A stretch of 64,000 nucleotides of DNA from Vibrio maritimus (GCF_021441885.1 NZ_CP090438.1:1488001-1552000); one strand, 5' to 3'. Positions 42,025-50,756 are shown, numbered from the stretch's first letter. Notes: a model not told the origin generated them from the letters alone. Program-made: numbers and translations.

Positions 42025-44415
42025 TTAATGGGTTTCCGTGAAGGATGCCGTGTTAACACTCTGTCCTTGTGTCACGGCTTGTACCGCCATTAACACGCGT
42101 TCTGGTGTTGCTGGGGTATCCAGTTTGGGAATCGCACCATCAACGGCGACATAAGAGATGGCATCTTTTAGAGCACTCCAAACGGACATGCCGAGCATGA
42201 AAGGCGGTTCACCCACAGCTTTGGAGTTGAACACGGTGTCTTCTGGGTTACTTCGGTTTTCGAGAAGATGCGTTCTAAAATCGATCGGCATGTCAGCAAT
42301 CGCAGGGATCTTGTAGCTTGCAGGACCATTCGTCATCAAACGTCCTTGCTCATTCCAGACGAGCTCTTCGGTTGTCAACCAACCCACGCCTTGAACGAAG
42401 CCACCTTCTACCTGACCAATGTCGATAGCTGGGTTAAGCGACGCGCCTACATCATGCAAGATATCCACGCGTAAGATTTTATACTCGCCCGTTAAGGTAT
42501 CGATGATGACTTCTGAACACGAGACGCCGTAAGCATAGTAATAGAAAGGGCGGCCACGTGCTTTCTCATGGTCGTAGTAGATTTTAGGCGTGCGATAAAA
42601 ACCTGTGCTTGATAGTGAGATTTGGTTCATCCACGCCAGCTGCGCAAAGTCAGCAAATGTCATTATTTGGTCGCGTATTTGGACCATACCATTTTTAAAC
42701 AGCACTTCTTCAGGAGTGACTTTAAAGTGAGAAGAAGCAAATTCAATCAGACGCTGTTTAATAGTTATTGCGGCGTTTTGTGCAGCTTTACCGTTGAGAT
42801 CGGCGCCCGATGAGGCCGCCGTGGGCGAGGTGTTCGGCACCTTGTCGGTGTTGGTAGCGGTGATTTGGATACGGTCAACATCTACTTGAAACTCCTCTGC
42901 AACGATTTGCGCCACTTTGATATTCAGACCTTGACCCATCTCTGTACCACCGTGGTTTAAGTGGATACTGCCGTCGGTATAGATATGAATAAGTGCGCCT
43001 GCTTGGTTTAGGAAGGTGGCGGTAAACGAGATACCAAATTTGACGGGCGTGATAGACAAACCCTTTTTCAAAATCGGACTGTTTTTGTTGAACTCAGCGA
43101 TTTCTTTACGCCTTGCGTGGTAATCACTGCTTTGTTCTAACTGCTCAGTGATTTCAGGAAGGAAGTTATCTTCCACTGTTTGGTAGTAGTGGGTAACGTT
43201 TCGACCCTCTTCACCGTAGTAGTTGGCTTTGCGAACTTCTAACGGGTCTTTGTTTAGGTAGCGGGCGATTTCATCCATGATGTGTTCAATGGTCATCATC
43301 CCCTGAGGACCACCAAAACCACGGTAAGCGGTGTTCGAAGCTGTATTGGTTTTGCAGCGGTGTCCGGTAACGGTCGCATCACCCAAATAGTAAGCATTGT
43401 CAGAGTGGAACATGGCACGGTCGACAATCGAGCTCGACAGATCTGGCGAGTAGCCACAGTTACCGGCGACAACAATATCGGCACCTTGAATCACACCGTT
43501 ATCATCAAACCCAATCTTATATTGGTTGTAGAATGGGTGACGTTTACCGGTCATGGTCATATCTTCATTACGAAGCAGTCGCATCTTGGTTGGTCGACCG
43601 GTTAAATGAGCGATCACTGCCGCCATACAAGCAGGCGCAGCAGCTTGCGTTTCTTTACCACCAAAACCGCCGCCCATACGGCGCATGTCGATAACCACTT
43701 TGTGCATCGCAACTCCGAGTACTTCAGATACCAGCTTTTGCACTTCTGTTGGGTTTTGTGTGGAGGTATAAACAATCATGCCGCCGTCTTCGGTTGGCAT
43801 CACGCTGCTAACTTGTGTTTCGAGATAGAAGTGTTCTTGACCGCCAATTTCGATTTCACCCTCGATGACGTGTTTGGCGTTGGCAAGGGCTTTGGCTGAG
43901 TCACCGCGCTTTTGCTGGTGGCTTTCCGTCACGAAATGTTTTTTCGCTAGTGCTTCTTTGACATCCAGAATGGCAGGTAGCGGTTCGTATTCAACAATGG
44001 CTGCGTGCGCTGCTTTTCTTGCAGTTTCGAGATCGCTCGCCGCCACTGCGATGACGGGTTGACCGTAGTATTCGACAATGCCATCGGCAAGCAGAGGGTC
44101 TCCTGGGAGGATAGCGCCGATGTCGAGTTGTCCTGGCACGTCTTTGGAGGTAATCGCAATGGCAACGCCGGCGAAGTCATAACAAGGAGAGACGTCTATC
44201 TTTGTGATTTTTGCGTGTGCTTGTGTGCTCAGTAGCGCGTAGACATGAAGTTGGTTTGGGAACTCAAGTCTGTCATCGATATAGACAGCCTCACCCGTCA
44301 CTTGTTTTGGCGCGCTATCGTGCTTTACGCTTTTACCAACACCTGTTTTAATATCTTGTTTGACGATAGCAACCATCTCTTCGTGAGTCAGCTGCTGATG
44401 ATTCACATTAGACAT
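42025..44415 (-). CDS. xdhB: Xanthine dehydrogenase molybdopterin-binding subunit
   Basis: A 796-residue large subunit. RMGGGFGGKETQAAAPA, about residues 250-266, is the molybdopterin-binding motif. The RGFGGPQGM, GGTEMGQGLN and SPTAASSGADLNG segments follow. GEPPFMLGMSVW near the C-terminus contains the catalytic glutamate. It oxidises hypoxanthine and xanthine to urate. Its first eight bases overlap the end of xdhA, indicating coupled translation. Confidence 0.95.
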   Translation of the reverse strand: MSNVNHQQLTHEEMVAIVKQDIKTGVGKSVKHDSAPKQVTGEAVYIDDRLEFPNQLHVYALLSTQAHAKITKIDVSPCYDFAGVAIAITSKDVPGQLDIGAILPGDPLLADGIVEYYGQPVIAVAASDLETARKAAHAAIVEYEPLPAILDVKEALAKKHFVTESHQQKRGDSAKALANAKHVIEGEIEIGGQEHFYLETQVSSVMPTEDGGMIVYTSTQNPTEVQKLVSEVLGVAMHKVVIDMRRMGGGFGGKETQAAAPACMAAVIAHLTGRPTKMRLLRNEDMTMTGKRHPFYNQYKIGFDDNGVIQGADIVVAGNCGYSPDLSSSIVDRAMFHSDNAYYLGDATVTGHRCKTNTASNTAYRGFGGPQGMMTIEHIMDEIARYLNKDPLEVRKANYYGEEGRNVTHYYQTVEDNFLPEITEQLEQSSDYHARRKEIAEFNKNSPILKKGLSITPVKFGISFTATFLNQAGALIHIYTDGSIHLNHGGTEMGQGLNIKVAQIVAEEFQVDVDRIQITATNTDKVPNTSPTAASSGADLNGKAAQNAAITIKQRLIEFASSHFKVTPEEVLFKNGMVQIRDQIMTFADFAQLAWMNQISLSSTGFYRTPKIYYDHEKARGRPFYYYAYGVSCSEVIIDTLTGEYKILRVDILHDVGASLNPAIDIGQVEGGFVQGVGWLTTEELVWNEQGRLMTNGPASYKIPAIADMPIDFRTHLLENRSNPEDTVFNSKAVGEPPFMLGMSVWSALKDAISYVAVDGAIPKLDTPATPERVLMAVQAVTQGQSVNTASFTETH

Positions 44416-45853
44416 AAGATGTTACCCTCGTTTCAATCAGATTGTTGATGTTATTGGTTTCAATGTAATAGCGTTTGAGCATATTGGCTGCGGTGAGGCT
44501 TCGGTAAGTTTGGCTTGCGCGAAAATCCGATAGCGGCTCAAAGTCATTGCTAAGTGCTTCCATTGCGTTACTAATGGTCTCTTCATTCCAAGGCTGTCCG
44601 ACTAATGTCTTCTCACAAGATATTGCTCGTTTAGGTGTTGCAGCCATGCCGCCAAAGGCGATACGAGCACTCACTACATTGTTATCTTTCACTTCAATAC
44701 TGAAAGCACCGCAAACTGCAGAGATGTCATCATCGAGACGTTTCGAGAGTTTATAAGCTCGGAATGTACTTGATGATGGCTTAGGTATAACAATCTTTTC
44801 GATAAATTCGCTAGGTTGCTGCGCGGTGACTTTGTAGCTGATGAAGTAGTCCTCAATAGGCATGACGCGTGTTTCATCACCACAGCGTAGTTGGATTCTT
44901 GCATCAAGAGCGATGAGCAGAGGAGGTGTGTCTCCGATAGGCGAAGCGTTAGCAATATTGCCACCTATGGTGCCTTGATTTCTAACTTGCAAAGAGGCGA
45001 AGCGGTGTAATAGTTCACCGAAATCGGGGTAGTGCTTGTTTAGCAGCGTATAGGCATCGCTGATTGGAAGGTTTGCGCCAATCTCTAAGCTGTCTTCTGT
45101 CTCTTGGCAAACTTTCATCTCTTCGACAAGATTCACGCTGATAAGTGTTTCTATCTCGCGATGGAACTGGGTAACTTCGAGCGCCAGATCTGTACCACCA
45201 GCAACCAGTTTGGCTTGGGGATGAGCTTTATATAGTTTGGCAAGCTCATCAGTGTTCTTTGGAGAAAATGCGGTAAGGTGTCCCAGACGAAGACTTGCTT
45301 CCTCATTTTGGATTCTTTCAAGCTTAGCGATGGTTGCTCGTTCAAGCTCTGAAAATTGGTCAACGATTTGTTGTTCCGAACACAGTGACAACGCAGAATC
45401 GACGATAGGTCGGTAACCCGTGCAGCGGCAGAGATTGCCAGCTAGAGACTCCATCACATCGGCTTTGTTAGCATTCGGCTTGTTCTTAGTCAGTGCGAAC
45501 ATCGACATGATAAATCCTGGCGTACAGTAGCCGCACTGAGAGCCATGAAATTCGACAATGGCCTGTTGAACTGGGTGAAGTGACTTATCGCGAGCTTGCA
45601 GGTCTTCTACCGTGATAAGTTGCTTGCCGTGAAGAGCAGAAATAAAAGTGAGACAGGAGTTAACGCTGAGATACTCGAGCTTGCCATCGACGAGCTCACC
45701 AAGTACCACGGTACATGCACCGCAATCACCAGAACCGCATCCTTCCTTTGTGCCTGTTTTTTTAACATGAGTGCGCAGATAGCTCAGCACCGTCATGTTT
45801 GGGGAGACATTTACTTCCTGTCTGATTTCTTGATTGAGTAAAAAAGTAATCAA
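44408..45853 (-). CDS. xdhA: Xanthine dehydrogenase small subunit (2Fe-2S and FAD)
   Basis: A 481-residue subunit. The N-terminal ferredoxin domain carries CGSGDCGACTVV (about residues 38-50), and the second cluster domain CGYCTPGFIMS and CRCTGYRP. Residues ~185-470 form the FAD domain (LVAGGTDLAL, NQGTIGGNIANASPIGD). It passes electrons from the molybdenum site to NAD+. It starts the operon; the region upstream carries RutR-type palindromes. Confidence 0.95.
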   Translation of the reverse strand: MITFLLNQEIRQEVNVSPNMTVLSYLRTHVKKTGTKEGCGSGDCGACTVVLGELVDGKLEYLSVNSCLTFISALHGKQLITVEDLQARDKSLHPVQQAIVEFHGSQCGYCTPGFIMSMFALTKNKPNANKADVMESLAGNLCRCTGYRPIVDSALSLCSEQQIVDQFSELERATIAKLERIQNEEASLRLGHLTAFSPKNTDELAKLYKAHPQAKLVAGGTDLALEVTQFHREIETLISVNLVEEMKVCQETEDSLEIGANLPISDAYTLLNKHYPDFGELLHRFASLQVRNQGTIGGNIANASPIGDTPPLLIALDARIQLRCGDETRVMPIEDYFISYKVTAQQPSEFIEKIVIPKPSSSTFRAYKLSKRLDDDISAVCGAFSIEVKDNNVVSARIAFGGMAATPKRAISCEKTLVGQPWNEETISNAMEALSNDFEPLSDFRASQTYRSLTAANMLKRYYIETNNINNLIETRVTSYV

Positions 45854-45892
45854 GAGACCTCCTTATACAGTGTGTTCATGAAATTATTTTTC

Positions 45893-45906
45893 TGACCTTC
45901 GGGTCA
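45893..45906. promoter_or_regulatory. RutR-type palindrome 1 upstream of xdhA
   Basis: TGACCTTCGGGTCA: perfect 5-base arms around TTCG, followed by A. It lies 40 bases upstream of the xdhA start. Confidence 0.6.
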
Positions 45907-45919
45907 ATAATTGGCCAAA

Positions 45920-45935
45920 TTGACCACGAGGTCAA
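45920..45935. promoter_or_regulatory. RutR-type palindrome 2 upstream of xdhA
   Basis: TTGACCACGAGGTCAA: perfect 6-base arms with a 4-base centre. It matches E. coli RutR consensus TTGACCA-N2-TGGTCAA at 13 of 14 defined positions. It is centred 28 bases from palindrome 1. Confidence 0.68.
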
Positions 45936-45970
45936 CTATTAATTTACAAGTTAGCAACATTTCTAATGGG

Positions 45971-45986
45971 TTGAGATCGAGGTCAA
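45971..45986. promoter_or_regulatory. RutR-type half-degenerate palindrome 3 upstream of xdhA
   Basis: TTGAGATCGAGGTCAA keeps the right arm and four bases of the left arm, with the same spacing. It is centred 51 bases from palindrome 2. Confidence 0.45.
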
Positions 45987-46095
45987 ATTGGGAGTTGTGG
46001 CTAGGTTGTTGGTTTGGAAAGTATTGTGTGGTGGCGAGTACCGCTGTGTGCGATACAAAAAATCATCGTTGAAAAAGTAGGGGGTTTTGGCATCT

Positions 46096-46222
46096 ATGTC
46101 GCCATCCCCTTGTAAAAGGGGATCTTTTGCAGCGCGTTGAAAAATCGATTTGGCAAGGTATGTATGTGTTTGAGATGAGTTACTCGCGTCAGGAGATCCT
46201 CACTTGCGTGAGGATGACGAGC
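46096..46222. repeat. Dispersed REP-like repeat, copy 2
   Basis: Contains a left hairpin CCATCCCCTTGTAAAAGGGGATC and a right hairpin GATCCTCAC-TTGC-GTGAGGATGACGA, laid out like copy 1 at 39592-39691, with paired base changes that keep the stem. It lies between gntR and xdhA. It flanks the xdh-guaD operon on the other side from copy 1. Confidence 0.6.
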
Positions 46223-46262
46223 TTTCTTTGGGTATACAACTTAGTTTTAGAGAGGTTTTAAG

Positions 46263-47027
46263 TTAACTCGCTTTGTTCTTCAAAACATCTGAGAACACGA
46301 CATGCAAGTCGTTGGAGGCCATACTGTCATCGAGGTTGAGCTTAGAGCGAATATGGTCAAGGTGCTCGCTCATCAACGCGAGTGCTTTTTCTCTATTACC
46401 TGCTTCTATGGCGTCTAGTAACTCGCTATGTTCATCTTGGGAGCAGTTGGAGTGATTGCCCGTCTCATACATTGCGATGAGAAGAGATGATTGAGATACG
46501 ATGCTTCTTTGGAAGGCCAAAAGGGGAGCATTATCTGCCATCTCGGCAAGTTTGATATGGAACTCACCTGAGAGCCTTAGCCCTTTACCGTAGTCATCTT
46601 GGGCGAAGGCTTGGTTTTCCTGTTCTACCAACTTGCGGCACTCGGCAATTTGTAGTTTCGTCGCATGCTCGACTGCAAGCTCTATGATAGCGATTTCAAG
46701 TATTTCTCGAGCTTTGAATATTTGCTTCGCCTCTTCAACAGATGGGGCTGAAACGGTCGCGCCTCGGTTGGGTTTGATATCGATGACTTTTTCAATGGAT
46801 AGTCTCAGTAGCGCACGACGTATTATGGTTCTGCTAACGCCAAAGATCTCAGCTAATGCTTCTTCGCTAAGTTTTGTCGCGGGTGGCAGTCTTTGCTCGA
46901 GAATAGCGTCGAAAATATGGCAATAAACCACGTCGTCTTGGGTCTGTCCTGCGACTTTGGTCTTCACGCTTTTGTTTACTGAGTTTTTCAGGTTTCCCAT
47001 TTGGATACAGCACTCTACAGTTTTCAT
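46263..47027 (-). CDS. GntR-family regulator, FCD (FadR-like) type
   Basis: A 254-residue regulator. The winged helix (about residues 35-95) includes LPPATKLSEEALAEIFGVSRTIIRRALLRL. The C-terminal FCD domain (~105-235) includes KAREILEIAIIELA and the metal/ligand-type residues in SGEFHIKLAEMA and EHSELLDAIEAGN. A TTGTATACAA palindrome lies 28 bases upstream, with copies at four purine/glyoxylate promoters, so it likely represses them and itself. The start may be the ATG at 47027, which has AAGGA too close, or ATG 47000. Effector unknown; an allantoin-to-glyoxylate intermediate is plausible. Confidence 0.85.
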   Translation of the reverse strand: MKTVECCIQMGNLKNSVNKSVKTKVAGQTQDDVVYCHIFDAILEQRLPPATKLSEEALAEIFGVSRTIIRRALLRLSIEKVIDIKPNRGATVSAPSVEEAKQIFKAREILEIAIIELAVEHATKLQIAECRKLVEQENQAFAQDDYGKGLRLSGEFHIKLAEMADNAPLLAFQRSIVSQSSLLIAMYETGNHSNCSQDEHSELLDAIEAGNREKALALMSEHLDHIRSKLNLDDSMASNDLHVVFSDVLKNKAS

Positions 47028-47054
47028 TCCTTGTTAAGACAATAATACTTCACT

Positions 47055-47064
47055 TTGTATACAA
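47055..47064. promoter_or_regulatory. TTGTATACAA palindrome upstream of gntR
   Basis: A perfect copy within TTTGTATACAAA, 28 bases upstream of gntR. This position fits autoregulation and links the motif to this regulator. Confidence 0.7.
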
Positions 47065-47144
47065 ATAGCCACTACGACCAGATTTTGTGAAACAACCTGC
47101 AATAATAAGAACAAAAAAGGTTAAGAGTCGATTTGCGTTGATGA

Positions 47145-47167
47145 GAAGGAGGAACATTTCCTCCTTC
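47145..47167. other. Perfect hairpin after the LexA-box gene
   Basis: GAAGGAGGAA and TTCCTCCTTC form a 10-base stem with a 3-base loop, 23 bases past the stop of the small gene at 47191. No immediate T tract follows, so it is a stem-loop with a possible terminator role. Confidence 0.5.
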
Positions 47168-47190
47168 GATTGATGAGAAGTAAGTTCGAG

Positions 47191-47379
47191 TTAGATCCCG
47201 AAGTCATAGCCTTTGTAGATATCAGAGAGCGTTTTCGGCTTTTTACTGCGTTTTGACTGCGCAGTGTGTTGTTGACTCTGCAGCGCTTCTGCATGAGCTT
47301 GCGCAGATTTCATGAATTCAGGATTGGCCATCGCTTTTTTACGCAGCTCGTTGATGCGTTCTAGTCTTTCTTGCAACAT
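47191..47379 (-). CDS. Small SOS-type protein (62 aa), unknown function
   Basis: A 62-residue, highly charged, probably helical protein. The first half (LQERLERINELRKKAMANPEF) suggests a coiled coil or amphipathic helix; the second half is rich in K, S and Q with a KRSKKPK patch, and the end is DIYKGYDFGI. GAGGTG lies eight bases upstream of the ATG. Two LexA-type boxes lie 18-64 bases upstream of the start, so it should be induced by DNA damage. No membrane segment is present, unlike TisB-type toxins. I do not recognise a family. Confidence 0.75.
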   Translation of the reverse strand: MLQERLERINELRKKAMANPEFMKSAQAHAEALQSQQHTAQSKRSKKPKTLSDIYKGYDFGI

Positions 47380-47396
47380 AACTACACCTCATGAAT

Positions 47397-47416
47397 TACT
47401 GTATGTACAAACAGTA
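47397..47416 (-). promoter_or_regulatory. LexA box 1
   Basis: TACTGTATGTACAAACAGTA fits the LexA consensus TACTGTATATATATACAGTA closely, with CTG-N10-CAG at 47399-47414. It lies 18 bases upstream of the 62-residue gene start. Confidence 0.8.
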
Positions 47417-47426
47417 TATGTAGTAA

Positions 47427-47442
47427 CTGTATAAAGATCCAG
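47427..47442 (-). promoter_or_regulatory. LexA box 2
   Basis: CTGTATAAAGATCCAG has CTG-N10-CAG and lies 28 bases further upstream, start to start, than box 1. Paired boxes are seen at tightly repressed SOS genes. Confidence 0.6.
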
Positions 47443-47541
47443 TATTGATGTGCAATCGTTAGATTTTCTGTTTGTTAGGTCAATTGTTGATGAGGGAATA
47501 CTTGGTGCAAATTGACTTGGAAATTACCATTCTTGACTATC

Positions 47542-47561
47542 TATGTGATTTAGATCAAACA
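47542..47561. promoter_or_regulatory. CRP-like site
   Basis: TGTGATTTAGATCAAA (47544-47559) matches TGTGA-N6-TCACA in 9 of 10 defined positions. It lies ~375 bases upstream of the DUF819 gene, in a 550-base spacer that otherwise is AT-rich with no gene seen. Target uncertain. Confidence 0.45.
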
Positions 47562-47932
47562 ATTGTGATTGTCTTGGGGTACAAAATTTGAGCGCTTTAA
47601 CATAAGTGGTGCGCTTGGTTGCATTTGTTTGGTTATTGAAAGGTAGGTAAAGATTTTTGGGGTTAGCAAGATGTTAAAATCACAAGTCTACGTCCTAACT
47701 TAATGTAAATTAAAAAAAATATAGAGGTTAGCTTGTTTTTTGAACATTGTTTTTCATGGTTTATCGTTATGGATCTAGTATTGCTAATGATGATGAATGT
47801 TTAATTATTCATGCGCTGTGCGTAAAGATTGTTAAAATTTGTGACAGGCGAGGGTTGTGGGTATAGTCTCGGCCAACTAACAAAATGTGTCTAATTGTTT
47901 CAAGAAGACATCAGTTAAGGAGATTTATCGAC

Positions 47933-49159
47933 ATGATCACTAATGATGCTGTCATCATGGGTTTGCTAGCCGTAATCCTCGGCGCTGTGTTTATCACAGA
48001 AAGCAGTAAAAACCCATTCTGGAAAAAATTCTATTCCGTCGTTCCTGGTCTTTTGCTGTGTTACTTTCTGCCGTCGCTACTCAATACGACTGGTTTGATT
48101 GATGGCTCAGCCTCTAACTTGTATTTCGTTGCAAGTCGTTATCTGCTTCCAGGTGCGTTAGTACTACTTATCGTATCGGCTGATCTGAAGAAGATCTTCG
48201 GGCTTGGCTCTAAAGCCGTCATCATGTTTTTGACAGGTACCCTTGGTATTATTATTGGCGGTCCAGCGGCGATTATTATTCTAAACTTCGTGAATCCTGA
48301 CCTTGTTTCTGGTGATGTATGGCGAGGGCTAACAACGGTAGCGGGTTCTTGGATCGGTGGTGGTGCAAACCAAGCGGCGATGAAGGAAGTGTTTGGCGTT
48401 GGTGACCAACTGTTCTCCGCAATGATCACTGTTGATGTCATCTGTGCCAACATTTGGATGGCCGTGCTGCTTATCATGGCTGGTCGTCAAAAGAAAATGG
48501 ATGCTTGGCTAAAGGCGGATACAACGTCGATCGACGAACTTAAAGAGACGGTGGCGAAATACGAAGAGGAAAACTCTCGCCCGATCACGACAACAGATAT
48601 GATGAAAGTCGTCGCGATTGCGTTTGGTTTGACTGGCTTGGCTCACTTTGGCGCAGACTTAATTGCACCATGGATTGCAACCAACGCACCTGAGCTTGAA
48701 AAGTACAGCCTGACTTCAGGATTCTTCTGGCTAATCGTATTGGTTACGACATTCGCACTGATCGCCTCTATGTTTAAACCTGCTCGCACCCTAGAACATG
48801 CTGGCGCATCAAAAATCGGTTCGGCATTCATCTATATTCTCGTCGCGACGATTGGTATGCAAATGGATGTGACTGCGATTCTAGATAACCCAGGTTACTT
48901 CTTTATCGGTATTACATGGTTAACGATTCATGCACTGCTGATGATTGGTGTCGCGAAGCTTATTAGAGCGCCACTATTCTTTATGGCGGTAGGTAGCCAA
49001 GCAAACGTGGGCGGCGCAGCATCGGCACCAGTTGTAGCGGCAGCATTCCATCCATCACTGGCGCCTGTCGGTATTTTGATGGCGGTTCTGGGCTATGCAT
49101 TGGGTACTTATGGCGCGTATATTTGCGGCATATTGATGCAAAGTGTTGTTGGCTTTTAG
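47933..49159 (+). CDS. DUF819 family membrane protein
   Basis: A 408-residue polytopic protein of the DUF819 family, with about ten to twelve hydrophobic segments. GLTTVAGSWIGGGANQAAMKE, near residue 130, and GSQANVGGAASAPVVAAAFH, near 360, are its conserved motifs. The start is MITNDAV (ATG 47933) with AAGGAG upstream. The family resembles sodium-dependent transporters, but no substrate is established. It ends at a strong terminator. Confidence 0.85.
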   Translation: MITNDAVIMGLLAVILGAVFITESSKNPFWKKFYSVVPGLLLCYFLPSLLNTTGLIDGSASNLYFVASRYLLPGALVLLIVSADLKKIFGLGSKAVIMFLTGTLGIIIGGPAAIIILNFVNPDLVSGDVWRGLTTVAGSWIGGGANQAAMKEVFGVGDQLFSAMITVDVICANIWMAVLLIMAGRQKKMDAWLKADTTSIDELKETVAKYEEENSRPITTTDMMKVVAIAFGLTGLAHFGADLIAPWIATNAPELEKYSLTSGFFWLIVLVTTFALIASMFKPARTLEHAGASKIGSAFIYILVATIGMQMDVTAILDNPGYFFIGITWLTIHALLMIGVAKLIRAPLFFMAVGSQANVGGAASAPVVAAAFHPSLAPVGILMAVLGYALGTYGAYICGILMQSVVGF

Positions 49160-49198
49160 AATTAGCTGAATACTGTCTCGTCCTAAAATACATTGAAA

Positions 49199-49231
49199 AG
49201 AAAGGCATGGTTTTTACACCATGCCTTTTTT
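49199..49231 (+). terminator. Terminator after DUF819 gene
   Basis: AAAGGCATGGT pairs with ACCATGCCTTT, followed by TTTT. It lies between convergent DUF819 and tctA genes and could act both ways. Confidence 0.88.
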
Positions 49232-49253
49232 ACACTTTGAGTATCTGCTTCAG

Positions 49254-50747
49254 TTATTCTGTTGCTTGTTGAAGCTTTTGCCGTTTTTTCATACGCAACG
49301 TTGAGTACACAGAGAAAACAGCTAATACGATGAACGCGAGTGCGATCGGTCTCTCATATAAGAATGACCAGCTGTTATCGTACATAAGCAACGCTTTTCT
49401 TAGGTTAGTTTCAGCCATAGGACCCAAGATTATGGCGAGTAGAATTGGTGACGAAGGTATCTCTAGCTTGCCCAGAACAAAACCAAGGAAACCAAAGCCA
49501 ATCGCAATGCCGACATCAAACATTGAGTTGTTGATGGCATAAGCACCAACGACCGACAAGAAGATGATGATTGGAATCATGAGTATCTTCGGCACCTCAA
49601 TGATGCGGCAGAAGAATCGAATACCGATCAACCCAACGATAAGCATGACAAGGTTAGCCACCAACATTGAACTGAACACGCCATAAACGACTTCTGGGCT
49701 TTGTGCAAACAGCAGAGGACCAGGCGTTAAACCTTGAACAATCAGAGCGCCAAGCAAGACCGCGGCCACCGCATCTCCCGGAACACCAAGAGTAAGCAAA
49801 GGCACGAGTGAGCCACCTGTTACACCGTTATTGCCAGCTTCCGCGGCAGCTAGCCCGCGTACAGACCCTTTACCAAACTCTTCTGGATTCTTCGACGAGC
49901 GCTTCGCTTCGTTGTAGCAAACAAACGCTGAGATATCCGCGCCAGCACCGGGAACTGAACCAATAGAAGTTCCTAATAAGCCACTTTTGACTGCTGTTGG
50001 CATCATCTCTTTGAGATCTTGCTTGCTCATTAGGCTTCGATCGAACTTCGGCTTCGCCATTTTCTTTTCTGACGTAATTTTTTCGATTTGGTTGAGCGCT
50101 TCGGACAGAGCAAATAAACCAATCAGTACAGGAATGACGTTGATACCGCTATATAGATCCATGACGCCAAAAGTAAACCTAGGGACGCTACTAATTGGGT
50201 CTAAACCGACCGTTGAAATGAGAAGTCCAATCGCACCAGCGAGCAGGCCTTTGAGAATATTTTGAGCTGATACGCTAGCAATGATGGTTAAGCCAAACAC
50301 AGCCAATGCAAAATATTCAGGTGCGTTAAATCTCAGAGCGAAGTCTGCTAAAAGCGGTGAGATACCGATGAGAACTATGGTACTGATTAAGCCACCAGTA
50401 AATGAAGCCACAGCAGAGATACTTAACGCACGAGCCGCTTGCCCCTTAGCAGCGAGAGTATGCCCATCTAGAACGGTTGCTGCAGATGCTGGCGTACCTG
50501 GAGTTTTTAGCAAAATAGCTGCAATAGAGCCGCCGTATATTCCGCCAATATAAACACCGATTAGCATCACGAGTGCGGCGGTTGGCTCCATTCCAAAGGT
50601 AAAAGGCAGCAAGATGGCCACACCCATAGTGGCTGTTAAGCCAGGTAGGGCACCGAGAATAATTCCTCCAAGAACACCAAACACAAGAACAGGGAGAACA
50701 GAGAAACTAAATGCGACCGCTAGGCCATTGACTAAATGTTCAAACAT
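49254..50747 (-). CDS. tctA: Tripartite tricarboxylate transporter large membrane subunit (TctA)
   Basis: A 497-residue permease with about twelve hydrophobic segments. GALPGLTATMGVAILLPFTFGM near the N-terminus and GSVPGAGADISAFVCYNEAK near residue 260 are TctA signatures. With TctB and the binding protein TctC it imports tricarboxylates or related organic acids. It is the last gene of tctC-tctB-tctA on the minus strand. Confidence 0.93.
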   Translation of the reverse strand: MFEHLVNGLAVAFSFSVLPVLVFGVLGGIILGALPGLTATMGVAILLPFTFGMEPTAALVMLIGVYIGGIYGGSIAAILLKTPGTPASAATVLDGHTLAAKGQAARALSISAVASFTGGLISTIVLIGISPLLADFALRFNAPEYFALAVFGLTIIASVSAQNILKGLLAGAIGLLISTVGLDPISSVPRFTFGVMDLYSGINVIPVLIGLFALSEALNQIEKITSEKKMAKPKFDRSLMSKQDLKEMMPTAVKSGLLGTSIGSVPGAGADISAFVCYNEAKRSSKNPEEFGKGSVRGLAAAEAGNNGVTGGSLVPLLTLGVPGDAVAAVLLGALIVQGLTPGPLLFAQSPEVVYGVFSSMLVANLVMLIVGLIGIRFFCRIIEVPKILMIPIIIFLSVVGAYAINNSMFDVGIAIGFGFLGFVLGKLEIPSSPILLAIILGPMAETNLRKALLMYDNSWSFLYERPIALAFIVLAVFSVYSTLRMKKRQKLQQATE

Positions 50748-50756
50748 AGCGGTCCC

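Noticed and set aside
46230..46239. GGGTATACAA as another GntR site
   Set aside because: Only 8 of 10 match and it lies just past the gntR stop, not at a promoter.
47699..47709. CTTAATGTAAA as a further PecS-type operator
   Set aside because: The core matches on the minus strand, but both outer arms are poor and no purine gene is downstream.
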